From Rhodanobacter sp. (lineage in GTDB: Bacteria > Pseudomonadota > Gammaproteobacteria > Xanthomonadales > Rhodanobacteraceae), in contig SCSE01000062.1 in assembly GCA_004298015.1 (NCBI GenBank), positions 62,001-126,000 on the forward strand: a DNA stretch of 64,000 nucleotides, written 5' to 3'. Both the position numbers and the translations under genes were made by a program. Positions 37,413-46,585 of this stretch are shown piece after piece. The first letter of the stretch is position 1; each line of letters starts with the position of its first letter. The notes under the pieces are model-generated. The model was not told the origin of the DNA. It saw only the letters and a program-made list of their open reading frames with translations, and made no database searches.

Positions 37413-38027
37413 TCATGGTTGGCCGTCGTGCGCGAGGTGATGCTCCTCGCGCGCCGCCTGCCAGACCTCACGTGCGGCATCGGCATTCATCAGCATGATA
37501 GCGGCACCGACGATGACGTCCGGCCACACTGAAGGCACCATGGCAGTCATCGCGCCGGCAAGCACGATGGCGATATTGGCAAACACGTCGTTGCGGGCCG
37601 ACAGGAAGGCGGCGCGGGTCAGGCTGCCGCGGTGGTGGCGAAAGCGCACCAGCAACACGGCACAGCCCAGATTGACCGCCATCGCGCCCAGCGCGGTCAG
37701 GGTCAATGGCATCGGCGCCGGCGGCACCGGTAGCTGGATCTTGCTCCACAGCACCCACAGCGTCGCCAGCGCCGGTATCAGCAGGATGGCTGCCAGCCCC
37801 ATGCCGACGCGCGCTCGTGCTTTCAGGCTCCAGCCCAGCGCGAGCAGGATCAGCAGGTTGACCGAGGCGTCTTCCAGAAAATCCACGCTGTCGGCGAATA
37901 GCGAGACCGAGCCGATCGCCAGCGCCACCGCAAATTCGACACCGAAGTAGCCGAGATTGAGCACCGCAACCCATGTCACCACACGCCGCAAGCCGCGGTC
38001 CGGCGGATCGGTCGCGGTGGTCCTCAT
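37413..38027 (-). CDS. Small CDF-like cation transporter
   Basis: A 204-residue protein with about six spans and no cytosolic C-terminal domain. TM2 shows FADSVDFLEDASVN and TM5 SARNDVFANIAIV, fitting the short CDF-like group related to CzcD/DmeF. The His of the classical HxxxD metal site is absent (DxxD/NDxxxN pattern), so substrate choice may differ from zinc. It is preceded by yaeQ on the same strand with only 3 bases between. Confidence 0.75.
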   Translation of the reverse strand: MRTTATDPPDRGLRRVVTWVAVLNLGYFGVEFAVALAIGSVSLFADSVDFLEDASVNLLILLALGWSLKARARVGMGLAAILLIPALATLWVLWSKIQLPVPPAPMPLTLTALGAMAVNLGCAVLLVRFRHHRGSLTRAAFLSARNDVFANIAIVLAGAMTAMVPSVWPDVIVGAAIMLMNADAAREVWQAAREEHHLAHDGQP

Positions 38028-38030
38028 CGT

Positions 38031-38588
38031 TCAGCTGACCGCTTCGGCCGGCGCCATGCGACGCAACGGGTCCACCGCCACCGCGTCCACATCGTTCATC
38101 ATCTGCAGCTGGCCATCCTGGATCAGGCACTGCAGGCGCATCCCGCGTTGCAGCAGGGCCAGCAATTGGGTAACGGTGTCCGCGGAAATATCGAGCACGG
38201 TGAGGTTGCGGTTGCGACGAAGTGAGGCGCCGACCTTGTCCCACCAGATCTCCGCGCTGTTGCCGCCGTAGTTGATCACCACCACCTGGCGCGCGCGGCC
38301 GCAGGCCTTGCGGATGCGGCTTTCGTCTGGCTGCCCCAGCTCGATCCATAACTCGATCTCGTCGGTATACGCCTTGCGCCACAGCGCCGGTTCGTCCTCA
38401 TCGCTGATGCCCTTGCCGAACTCCAGCCGATCGTCCGCATACAGCGCGAACGCCAGCAGCCGCACCATCAGGCGCTCCTCGGTTTCCGACGGGTGTCGCG
38501 CCAGCGTCAGTGCATGGGTGGCGTAGTAATGCCGATCCATGTCGCTGATCTGCAGTTCAACCTTGTAGATGGTGGCGTTGAGCGCCAT
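38031..38588 (-). CDS. yaeQ: YaeQ-family protein
   Basis: A 185-residue protein closely following E. coli YaeQ: MALNATIYKVELQISDMDRHYY, LTLARHPSETEERLMVRLLAFALYADDRLEFGKG, ELWIELGQPDESRIRKACGRA. The fold resembles PD-(D/E)XK nucleases and the E. coli protein suppresses an rfaH haemolysin defect; the enzymatic function is unknown. The start is set at 38588 (MALNAT), which matches the family; the track start adds two residues. Its neighbour is a CDF transporter. Confidence 0.9.
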   Translation of the reverse strand: MALNATIYKVELQISDMDRHYYATHALTLARHPSETEERLMVRLLAFALYADDRLEFGKGISDEDEPALWRKAYTDEIELWIELGQPDESRIRKACGRARQVVVINYGGNSAEIWWDKVGASLRRNRNLTVLDISADTVTQLLALLQRGMRLQCLIQDGQLQMMNDVDAVAVDPLRRMAPAEAVS

Positions 38589-38718
38589 GGGCATACCTCG
38601 GGCAACAGCCGACCATTGTACGCGCTTGCGTGGGGCAAGCGTCGCGGCGGGTCACTGGCTGAGCACGAACTGACCGTTCGAAGCCGTTCCACCAACATCA
38701 CACTAGACTTGAGCGATC

Positions 38719-39600
38719 ATGCCCCGCTCACCCTTCCACCGCGACAGCCACGCCAGCACGGTGCATCTGCCGCCGGGTGAGTGGGTGAGCGTGCTCGACG
38801 CCCTGTGCGCGCGATTCCCCGCAATCGACCGCACGCAATGGCTGGATCGCATGGCGCGGGGGCGGGTGCTGGACGCGACAGGACAGGCGATCACCGCGCA
38901 GACGTCGTACCGGGAAGGGCTGCGTATCCACTACTACCGTGAAGTGCCGGACGAGACCCCGATCCCGTTCACCGAGACCGTATTGCACGTCGATGAGCAT
39001 CTGCTGGTAGCGGACAAGCCGCATTTTTTGCCGGTGACACCCGCTGGCGAATTTGTCGAGGAAACCCTGTTGCGGCGCTTGATCCGCCGACTGGACAACC
39101 CGCACCTGGTGCCCTTGCACCGGATCGATCGCGCCACCGCAGGGCTGGTGCTGTTTTCAACCGACCCGGCGAGTCGGGCCGCATACCAGGCGCTGTTTCG
39201 CGAGCGCCGGATCGACAAGCGCTACGAGGCGCTGGCGCGTCCGTTGCCGGGGTTGGCGTTTCCGTTGACACACCGCTCGCGTCTTGTTGCCGGCGAGCCG
39301 TTTTTCCGCATGCGCGAGATCGAGGGCGTGCCCAACAGCGAGACGCGCATCGAGGTGATCGGGCAAGCCGACGCCTGCTGGCGCTACGCGCTGTATCCGG
39401 TGACCGGCCGCAAGCACCAGTTGCGCGTGCACATGGCGGCGTTGGGTGCACCGATCCTGCATGACACGCTGTATCCGCAGCTGGCCGAGGCTGCGCCCGA
39501 CGACACCCGGCACCCGCTGCAACTGCTGGCGCAGGCGCTGGCGTTCGACGATCCGCTGAGTGGCACACCGCGGCGCTTCGAGAGCCGCTTGAGTTTGTGA
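38719..39600 (+). CDS. RluA-family RNA pseudouridine synthase
   Basis: A 293-residue pseudouridine synthase with the catalytic aspartate in LHRIDRATAGLVLFS and blocks FLPVTPAGEF, RRIDKRYEALAR and YPVTGRKHQLRVHMAALGAPI. No S4 domain is obvious, and the N-terminal part (to residue ~85) resembles the TruC/RluA-like group. The target uridine cannot be told. It starts 130 bases from yaeQ, divergently oriented. Confidence 0.88.
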   Translation: MPRSPFHRDSHASTVHLPPGEWVSVLDALCARFPAIDRTQWLDRMARGRVLDATGQAITAQTSYREGLRIHYYREVPDETPIPFTETVLHVDEHLLVADKPHFLPVTPAGEFVEETLLRRLIRRLDNPHLVPLHRIDRATAGLVLFSTDPASRAAYQALFRERRIDKRYEALARPLPGLAFPLTHRSRLVAGEPFFRMREIEGVPNSETRIEVIGQADACWRYALYPVTGRKHQLRVHMAALGAPILHDTLYPQLAEAAPDDTRHPLQLLAQALAFDDPLSGTPRRFESRLSL

Positions 39601-39704
39601 CAAGTGCATCGTGCGACTGCTGGCCGGTGGTACCGGTCGGATACCCCGCACGGCGATTCCACGCTATCGTGCGCAGCACCAGTCATCCGGGGGAGAGCGA
39701 TTTC

Positions 39705-41717
39705 GTGAGTGCATCCAGATCATCCGGCCTCGAGCCGCGCTCCGAGTTGACCGTTCGCGGGGTGATCATCGGCATTCTTATCACCCTGGTGTTCACCGCG
39801 GCCAATGTCTACTTTGGACTGGAGGCGGGACTGACCTTTGCGACCTCGATTCCGGCCGCCGTGATCTCGATGGCGGTGCTGCGCAATTTCCAGGACGCCA
39901 GCATCCAGGAAAACAACATCGTGCAGACGATCGCGTCGGCCGCAGGCACGCTCTCGGCGATCATCTTCGTGCTGCCGGGTCTGGTGATCGTTGGCTGGTG
40001 GTCGGGTTTTCCCTACTGGGAGACCATGCTGATCTGTGGCCTCGGCGGCATCCTGGGTGTGATGTATTCGATCCCGTTGCGCCGTGCGCTGGTGACCCAT
40101 TCGGATCTCCCCTACCCGGAGGGTGTGGCCTGCGCCGAGGTGCTCAAGGTCGGTGCGAGCCACCGCGAGAGCATGGCCGATGGCGCCGCCGATGGTGCCG
40201 CCGAAGCCGGACAGGCAGGCTTCCGTGCCGTGCTGTGGGGTGCCCTGGTATCGGCGGCCTTTGCGGTGGTTGAGGCTACGCATGTCTTTGCCAAGGATGT
40301 GAGCGCGTATTTCCACCTCGGTGATCGTGGTGCTGTCACCGGTTTCGATTTCAGCTTGTCCTTCGCGCTGCTGGCGGTGGGGCATCTGGTGGGTCTTTGG
40401 GTGGGTATCTCGATGCTGGTCGGCACCGGCATTGCGTGGCTCTGGGCGGTACCGCATTACACCGCGCTGGCACATGCCACGGGTGCCGCTGCGGATGTCG
40501 CGAGTGCCGCCTTCGGTACCAAGGTGCGTTTCCTTGGCGCCGGCACGATTGCCGCGGCCGCGGTCTGGACGCTGGTGAAGCTGGTCAAGCCGGTGTCCAG
40601 CGGGTTGACCTCGGCGCTGCGCTCCGCGCGTCTGCGCAAGGCGGGAAAGGGCGGGGATCTGCCGCGTACCGAGCTCGACATTCCCATCGGCATCGTCGCA
40701 CTGGTGACGCTGGCGTGCATGTTGCCGATCGCCTGGCTGCTGGGGGATTTCAGCGCCAGCAACCTGGCATCACAACTGTGGGTGCTGGTGATCGGTGGCG
40801 TGGTGTTCGTGGCACTGATGAGTTTTTTCGTGGCCGCCGTATGCGGTTACATGGCCGGTCTGGTAGGTTCGTCGAACAGCCCGCTTTCAGGCATCGGCAT
40901 TCTGGTGATCGTGATTGCCTCGGTATTGCTGGCTCTGGGCGTGCAGCCGCACCTGCCGCCGTCGGCGGGCAAGGCGCTGGTGGCGTTTGCCCTGTTCACC
41001 TCGTCGGTGGTGTTCGCCGGCGCAACCATCGCCAACGACAACCTGCAGGATCTGAAAACCGGCCAGCTGGTTGACGCCACACCCTGGAAGCAGCAGGTGG
41101 CACTGATCATCGGGGTAATTGCCGGTGCCTTCATCATTCCACTGGTCCTCAACTTGCTGAGCAATGCCTATGGCTTCGTCGGTGCGGCCAACGCGACGAA
41201 GCAGGCACTGGCCGCGCCGCAGGCGGGCCTGATCGCGGCACTGGCTCAGGGTGTGCTGCAGCACAATATCGACTGGAGCCTGATCTGGCTGGGCGCGGCC
41301 ATCGGCGGGGGCATCATCGCGATCGACGAGTTGCTCGGCCTGGCCGGCACCCAGGCGCGGCTGCCACCGCTGGCGGTGGGGCTGGGTATCTACCTGCCCA
41401 GCGAAGTCACCCTGATGATCGTGGTCGGTGCCTTCGTGGGCTGGTACTACGATCGTCGTGCCGCGCGCGCAGCAAGACCGGACGATACACGCCAGTTGGG
41501 CATCCTGATGGCATCGGGTTTGATCGTGGGCGAGAGCATCATCGGGGTGTTGATCGCGGCCATTGTCGTATTCTCGGGCGATAGCGCACCGCTGGCCCTG
41601 GTCGGTGCGCGTTTTGGCACCGCGTCGATCTGGGTCGGTGGCATCGCCTTTGTGCTGGTGGGTCTCGCGCTCTACACCTGGGTGGCGAAGCTGGGGCACC
41701 CGCGACGCGCGCCTTAG
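39705..41717 (+). CDS. OPT-family oligopeptide transporter
   Basis: A 670-residue inner-membrane protein with 14-16 hydrophobic spans. The start region (ELTVRGVIIGILITLVFTAANVYFGLEAGLTFATSIPAAV), the block MLICGLGGILGVMYSIPLRRALV with the nearby LPYPEGVACAEVLKVG, and the SSNSPLSGIGIL loop are classic OPT-family features. OPT proteins take up small peptides or metal-chelate complexes by proton symport. GTG at 39705 with a GGGGGAGAG upstream is the start; the track's N-terminal 36 residues lie in the upstream leader. Confidence 0.9.
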   Translation: MSASRSSGLEPRSELTVRGVIIGILITLVFTAANVYFGLEAGLTFATSIPAAVISMAVLRNFQDASIQENNIVQTIASAAGTLSAIIFVLPGLVIVGWWSGFPYWETMLICGLGGILGVMYSIPLRRALVTHSDLPYPEGVACAEVLKVGASHRESMADGAADGAAEAGQAGFRAVLWGALVSAAFAVVEATHVFAKDVSAYFHLGDRGAVTGFDFSLSFALLAVGHLVGLWVGISMLVGTGIAWLWAVPHYTALAHATGAAADVASAAFGTKVRFLGAGTIAAAAVWTLVKLVKPVSSGLTSALRSARLRKAGKGGDLPRTELDIPIGIVALVTLACMLPIAWLLGDFSASNLASQLWVLVIGGVVFVALMSFFVAAVCGYMAGLVGSSNSPLSGIGILVIVIASVLLALGVQPHLPPSAGKALVAFALFTSSVVFAGATIANDNLQDLKTGQLVDATPWKQQVALIIGVIAGAFIIPLVLNLLSNAYGFVGAANATKQALAAPQAGLIAALAQGVLQHNIDWSLIWLGAAIGGGIIAIDELLGLAGTQARLPPLAVGLGIYLPSEVTLMIVVGAFVGWYYDRRAARAARPDDTRQLGILMASGLIVGESIIGVLIAAIVVFSGDSAPLALVGARFGTASIWVGGIAFVLVGLALYTWVAKLGHPRRAP

Positions 41718-41861
41718 CCGGTGGGTTCCTGCGCGGAGCTGTGTCGAATGGCGCGCTGGCCAAGCCTTCGCGGTCGGAATGGCCACGGGCCGCAAATGGT
41801 TCATGGCCGGGCAAGCATGAGGTTCTAAACTTGCGTCTTCGCAAGGGGAGTTCGTGATCGC

Positions 41862-44471
41862 GTGGAGCAGGAAAAAATCGAGCCGGTGCTGAGCGCCGAG
41901 CAGGTTCTGGCGCCGCCGAGCCAGCGCATGGTGTTGCTGCGTCGGGCGGCCGGGCCGGTGTTGTCGGTGGCGATGTTGTGTCTGGCGCTGTGGGCGCTGC
42001 ACCTGCTGGCCCGCGAGGTGGACTACCACCAGGTTCGCCGCTATGTGCAGGGGCTGTCAGACGATCGTCTGCTGCTGGCGATGCTGTTCACCACGCTCGG
42101 CTATGCGGTGATGACGCTGTACGACCGTTTCGGGCTGGCCTCGATCGGACGGCAGTTACCGTGGCGCCGGGTCAGCCTGATCGCCTTCATCAGCTATGCG
42201 TTCAGCAATGCGGTGGGCATGTCGTTGCTGGTCTCCGGCTCGATCCGCTACCGCTTCTATATCCAGAACGGCCTGTCCACCGGCGAGGTGGCCCGGGTGG
42301 TGCTGTTCTGCACCACCAGCTTCTGGCTCGGCTTGCTGACGCTGAGCGGGGTGACGCTGTGGTATGTGGCATTGCCGGTTGATTTCCCGCTGGCCACGCT
42401 GCGGCTGCCGGCGGCGGCGTTGCTGACCCTTCTGCCACTGGCCTGGCTGGTACTCGGTGGGCTGGTCAAGCGGCCCTTGCGGGTCTGGCACTGGCATCTG
42501 AGCCTGCCCTCGGTGAGCACCGGGGTACGGCAGATCCTGGTGGGCGCCTTCGACTGGGCGCTGGCTGCGGCCGTGCTGTATGTGCTGATGCCGGACCAGC
42601 TGAACCAGGGGTTCGGGCATTTCCTGGCGATCTTCATGATTGCGCAGATGATCGGCTTGATCAGCCACGTGCCGGGCGGGCTGGGCGTGTTCGAGGCGGT
42701 GATGCTGGCCGGTTTCGGTGCCACCGGCAACGAGGCGTTGACCGCGCCGATCCTGGGTGCGCTGGCGGCTTTCCGGGTGGTTTATTACCTGTTGCCGCTA
42801 TGTGCGGCGACCGTGCTGGTGTTGCAGCGCGAGGCGCGCGGCCTGCGCCAGAAAGCGCTGCTGAAGCCGTGGTTCACCGGTCTTCTGCCCTCGTTTTTCG
42901 CTGGCCTCACCCTGGTGTCCGGCGTGGTATTGCTGTTCTCCGGCGCGACCCGGGCGGTACCCGATCGGATGGCAATCCTGCGCCATCTGGTGCCGCTATC
43001 GGTGCTGGAGGTTTCGCACCTGCTGGCCAGCGTGATCGGTATGCTGCTGCTTATCCTGGCCCGCGGCCTGCAACGCCGGCTGGACGCGGCGTATGTGCTG
43101 ACCCTGGTGTTGCTGGTGGCCGGTGCGGTGTTTTCGCTGCTCAAAGGCATCGACTACGAAGAGGCCGCCCTGCTGACGCTGCTGGCGATGGCGTTGGCGC
43201 CGGCACACCGGTTGTTCTACCGGCGTGCCTCGCTGTTCAGCACCAGCTTCTCAGTGGGCTGGGTACTGGCGATCGTGGCGATTCTCGGCTGCGCCACCTG
43301 GCTGGTGATGTTCAGCTACAAGCATGTCGAGTATAGCGACACGCTGTGGTGGGAGTTCAGCTTTCACCAGAGTGGCGCGCCGCGTGCGTTGCGGGCGCTG
43401 GTGGCGGCCGCGGCCGCCGGCATGCTGTTTGCATTGGCCAGCCTGATCCGTCCGCTGCGCTTGTCGCGTGAGCCGCCCGGCGAAGCGGAGCTGGCGCAGG
43501 CGTTGCCGCTGATCAAGCAATTTCCCTCGGCGCAGGCGCATCTGGCGTTGATGGCCGACAAGACCTTGCTGTTCGACGCCGCGCACAAGGCGTTCGTGAT
43601 GTACGGCGTCGCCGGCCGCAGCTGGATCACCATGGGCGACCCGGTCGGCGTGGACGAGGATGCACGGCGCGAACTGGTGTGGGCCTTTCTGGAGCAGTGC
43701 GAGCACGCCGGCGGCTGGCCGGTGTTCTACCAGGTCAGCCCGGCCGCGCTGGATCTGTACCTGGAAGTGGGCATGAATCTGCTGAAAATCGGTGAGGAGG
43801 CGCGGGTGCGACTGGATACCTTCAACCTCGACGGCAAGTCGAAAAAGACCTTGCGCGGCACCGTCAACAAGCTGGCTCGCGACGGTCTGCGGCTGGAGAT
43901 CGTGCCGGCCGAGTCGGTGGGGGCGCTGCTGCCGCGCCTGAAGCAGGTCTCCGATGCCTGGATGCGTGACAAGAAGGTGCGCGAGAAGCGCTTTTCCATG
44001 GGCGCTTTCGATCCGCGCTATCTGGTGCGCACGCCGATGGCGGTGGTCTGGCAGGGTGAGCAGGTGGTGGCGTTCGCCAACCTGTTTCTCAGCGATACCC
44101 GGCAGGAGGCCTCGGTGGACCTGATGCGCCATCTCCCGGATGGGCCGACCGGCATCATGGACTACCTGTTCGTCGAACTGATGCTGTGGGCGCGGCAAGA
44201 GGGCTATCGCTGGTTCAATCTCGGTATGGCGCCGCTGGCAGGCCTGCAGAACCGGCGCCAGGCGCCGCTGTGGAACCGTTTCGGTGCGCTGGTGTTCGGT
44301 CGCGGCGAACGTTTCTACAATTTTCGCGGTCTGCAACGCTACAAGGACAAATTCGACCCCGAATGGGAGCCACGCTACATGGCCGTACCCCGCGGCATCG
44401 CACTGCCGATGATCCTGACCAACGTGGCCAGCCTGATCTCCGGCGGACTCTCCGGCGTGGTACGCCGATGA
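41862..44471 (+). CDS. mprF: MprF-type bifunctional aminoacyl-phosphatidylglycerol flippase/synthase
   Basis: An 869-residue membrane protein. The N-terminal half has about fourteen spans in the flippase domain, including FISYAFSNAVGMSLLVSGSIRYRFY. The C-terminal ~320 residues are a DUF2156 synthase domain (LALMADKTLLFDAAHKAFVMYGVAGRSWITMGDPVG, NLDGKSKKTLRGTVNKL, GIMDYLFVELMLWARQEGY). It transfers an amino acid (Lys or Ala) from tRNA to phosphatidylglycerol and flips the lipid, lowering membrane charge and raising resistance to cationic peptides. GTG start with AAGGGGAG upstream. It overlaps the next gene. Confidence 0.93.
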   Translation: MEQEKIEPVLSAEQVLAPPSQRMVLLRRAAGPVLSVAMLCLALWALHLLAREVDYHQVRRYVQGLSDDRLLLAMLFTTLGYAVMTLYDRFGLASIGRQLPWRRVSLIAFISYAFSNAVGMSLLVSGSIRYRFYIQNGLSTGEVARVVLFCTTSFWLGLLTLSGVTLWYVALPVDFPLATLRLPAAALLTLLPLAWLVLGGLVKRPLRVWHWHLSLPSVSTGVRQILVGAFDWALAAAVLYVLMPDQLNQGFGHFLAIFMIAQMIGLISHVPGGLGVFEAVMLAGFGATGNEALTAPILGALAAFRVVYYLLPLCAATVLVLQREARGLRQKALLKPWFTGLLPSFFAGLTLVSGVVLLFSGATRAVPDRMAILRHLVPLSVLEVSHLLASVIGMLLLILARGLQRRLDAAYVLTLVLLVAGAVFSLLKGIDYEEAALLTLLAMALAPAHRLFYRRASLFSTSFSVGWVLAIVAILGCATWLVMFSYKHVEYSDTLWWEFSFHQSGAPRALRALVAAAAAGMLFALASLIRPLRLSREPPGEAELAQALPLIKQFPSAQAHLALMADKTLLFDAAHKAFVMYGVAGRSWITMGDPVGVDEDARRELVWAFLEQCEHAGGWPVFYQVSPAALDLYLEVGMNLLKIGEEARVRLDTFNLDGKSKKTLRGTVNKLARDGLRLEIVPAESVGALLPRLKQVSDAWMRDKKVREKRFSMGAFDPRYLVRTPMAVVWQGEQVVAFANLFLSDTRQEASVDLMRHLPDGPTGIMDYLFVELMLWARQEGYRWFNLGMAPLAGLQNRRQAPLWNRFGALVFGRGERFYNFRGLQRYKDKFDPEWEPRYMAVPRGIALPMILTNVASLISGGLSGVVRR

Positions 44472-45280
44472 AACACAGGAAGACAATCATGCTGGCCACC
44501 GTGGGTGCGGGTCTGATGGGTATCGCGCTGATCTGGAACCCGTTCTCCCGGGTCAGCCTGGAAAAGGCCACCGTAGTGCTGCCGGCCAGCACTACCGTGG
44601 CGGCGCCTGCCGGCAAGGCCGACGTGATGACCATCATCTATTCCGGCGACGGCGGCTGGGCCGACCTCGACAAGCAGCTGGGCAAGGCCTTCGTCGCCGA
44701 CGGCATCCCGGTACTCGGCGTCAGCACCTTCAAGTATTTCTGGCGCAACCGCTCGCCCGAGCAGTCGGCCGCGCAACTCGATGCGTTGATGACCAAGTAT
44801 CTGGCGAAGTGGCACAAACGGCGCGTATGGATGGTGGGCTTCTCGTTCGGGGCCGACGTGCTGCCGACCATCATCGACAAGTTGAGCCCCGCCAACCGCG
44901 CGCGGATCAGCCAGTTGGTACTGCTGTCCCCGGGCAGGGACCTCAACTTCGAGATCGAGCTGCAGGGCTACATGATCAGTCCCGGCTGGTGGAAGGAACA
45001 CCTCAAGGCGCTGCTGGCGCACATCAACCCGGTCAGGCATTACCCCTCGCTGCCCCCGCTGCTGGCACTGCAGGGCAAGCCACCGGTGGCCTGTTACTAC
45101 GGCTTCGACGACAGTGCCGACAGCCTCTGCACCGAGCCGAACCTGCCGGCCTGGGTCACCGTGCACGGCAAGAAAGGCGGCCACCATTTCGACGGCGGCT
45201 ATCAGCCGCTGGCGGCACAGATGTTGCGGGAGATGCCGACGGGATCTGCAGAATCGGCTACCGCCGGCGTTGCGCCATGA
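44468..45280 (+). CDS. virJ: VirJ/AcvB-family serine hydrolase (putative aminoacyl-phosphatidylglycerol hydrolase)
   Basis: A 270-residue periplasmic protein with an N-terminal signal/anchor (IMLATVGAGLMGIALIW). The alpha/beta-hydrolase motif VGFSFGADVLP gives the nucleophile serine; IYSGDGGWADLDKQLG and the C-terminal GHHFDGGY with the histidine are typical of VirJ. In Pseudomonas and Agrobacterium/Rhizobium, homologues beside mprF/lpiA hydrolyse alanyl- or lysyl-phosphatidylglycerol. It is translationally coupled to mprF (ATGA), so the pair likely makes and removes the modified lipid. Confidence 0.88.
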   Translation: MKHRKTIMLATVGAGLMGIALIWNPFSRVSLEKATVVLPASTTVAAPAGKADVMTIIYSGDGGWADLDKQLGKAFVADGIPVLGVSTFKYFWRNRSPEQSAAQLDALMTKYLAKWHKRRVWMVGFSFGADVLPTIIDKLSPANRARISQLVLLSPGRDLNFEIELQGYMISPGWWKEHLKALLAHINPVRHYPSLPPLLALQGKPPVACYYGFDDSADSLCTEPNLPAWVTVHGKKGGHHFDGGYQPLAAQMLREMPTGSAESATAGVAP

Positions 45281-45320
45281 GTGTGCCTTGCGGACGAGCG
45301 GGGTACGGGCCCAGGCGCCA

Positions 45321-45377
45321 TCACGCGGTACAGCGCGCCGACCAATTCGATATGAAGAAGACGGGACGTATCAGCCG
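45321..45377 (+). repeat. Direct repeat, left copy, flanking the bc1 cluster
   Basis: Bases 45321-45362 align without gaps with 50949-50990 at 34 of 42 positions, including GTACAGCGC and TGAAGAAGAC; weaker similarity continues to about 45377. It is in the same orientation as the right copy and lies 40 bases after virJ. It may be a dispersed genomic repeat or a boundary of an inserted module. Confidence 0.6.
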
Positions 45378-45499
45378 GTCACACGGCGCGATGTCGCGAA
45401 GATAGACCTTTGTCCCGAGCCTTTGCCCGCAAGCAGCGGCGAAGCTGGCAGGCAACGGCTGGCTCGAGTGCTCCGTTCGGCACACGGTGCCGGCCCATC

Positions 45500-46288
45500 T
45501 CAACGATCCTCGTGTTCGTTACGCAGCCACAGCGGGCTGTGGCCGGCCGCAGCGGGGCCCATGGCATAGAGATACGGGCCGGTGACGCTGTCGGGATACG
45601 GGTGCGCATCCGGCGCCTCGCCTGGATAGTGTTGATGCCTTCCCGCAGTCATCACCGGGCCGGTATCAACGCCGAAGATGCGTACAGGTTGCGAGCTTTC
45701 AAGGTGGTATTCCTCGGCGAGTACCTGCAGCAGCGCCTGCTGACCGGCCTTGGCCATGGCAAATCCGCCCCAGTAGGCGCGGCTCGACTGGTGCAAGGAA
45801 AAGCCGATTACCGGATCGGGTGCCTTGCGCAGCAGGGGTAAGCACCACTGCGTGAGGAAGAAAGGAGCGGCGAGGTTGACGTTCATCACTTTGGACCATG
45901 TCGCCGGCGCATAGTGTTCAAACGGACTGAGCGCGCCGATCCAGGAAGCGTTGTTGAGTAGGCCATCGAGTCTGCCGAGGTGTTCTTCAATATGCCTGAC
46001 GATATCGCGCAGACCATCGATGGTGATCCCGGAAAGGTCCGCCGGACACAGGACCGGGGCGACCGCCTCGAGTTCGAGGATGTCGTCGTTCAGCGCTTCA
46101 AGCCCCTTCCGGTTCCAGTCGAGCAGGACCAGTCGTGCCCCATGCCTGGCATAGCGCAGGGCGACCGAGCGACCGATGCCTTCGGCGGCGCCGGTAATCA
46201 GGATTACCCTTCCGCTCAGAAGATCCGGTGGGGCCTCGTAGTGGAGCAATTGGTGATAATCGGTCGGATCGGTTTCGGGGTTTTTCAT
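45500..46288 (-). CDS. Short-chain dehydrogenase-like protein, YciK-related (SdrA-like), catalytic Tyr replaced
   Basis: A 262-residue SDR fold protein: cofactor motif ILITGAAEGIGRSVALRYARHG, then CPADLSG and LLNNASWIGALSPFEHY. The position of the catalytic YxxxK reads FAMAK (within WGGFAMAKAGQQALLQ), with Phe for Tyr, so normal dehydrogenase chemistry is doubtful. The ATG at 46288 gives the natural start. It is transcribed divergently from petA and shares its promoter region. SDR genes (sdrA) also accompany bc1 genes in the Acidithiobacillus pet operons, suggesting a conserved but unexplained link. Confidence 0.75.
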   Translation of the reverse strand: MKNPETDPTDYHQLLHYEAPPDLLSGRVILITGAAEGIGRSVALRYARHGARLVLLDWNRKGLEALNDDILELEAVAPVLCPADLSGITIDGLRDIVRHIEEHLGRLDGLLNNASWIGALSPFEHYAPATWSKVMNVNLAAPFFLTQWCLPLLRKAPDPVIGFSLHQSSRAYWGGFAMAKAGQQALLQVLAEEYHLESSQPVRIFGVDTGPVMTAGRHQHYPGEAPDAHPYPDSVTGPYLYAMGPAAAGHSPLWLRNEHEDR

Positions 46289-46502
46289 GGGTGTCGTTCC
46301 GCGCAGTGAGAACAAGCCACGACACGGTTGTGCGATGAAGCATCCGGACCGATGTCGCGCTCATGATGAAAGCATAACGCAAGGCGATTTGCGGACTAAC
46401 CTGCATCCAAAATCTATAGTCGATGTCAAGCCACGAGAATAGCCGAAAATATGTATGTGCGAGGTAGTTGGTCAGGGGCGGAATGACGCAGGATATGAAA
46501 AA

Positions 46503-46544
46503 TTGACGGAGGTCAAGTGAGTCGTCAACAAGGCCTGCTAGATT
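46503..46544 (+). promoter_or_regulatory. Putative CRP/FNR-family (Anr/Dnr-type) class II promoter for petA
   Basis: TTGAC-GGAG-GTCAA (46503-46516) is a perfect palindrome of the FNR/Dnr type. A TAGATT -10 candidate lies at 46539-46544, placing the palindrome centre at -41.5 relative to a start at ~46551, the canonical class II position. The GGAGG inside the palindrome could alternatively be a ribosome site for a GTG at 46517. Confidence 0.5.
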
Positions 46545-46585
46545 TACATGATTCGTCCAATACAAATGGCGTAAAGGCGAAGGTC

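Noticed and set aside
46517-46585. GTG start for petA with a strong GGAGG
   Set aside because: The GGAGG is part of a perfect TTGAC-N4-GTCAA palindrome whose class II geometry implies transcription starting downstream; kept only as an alternative.
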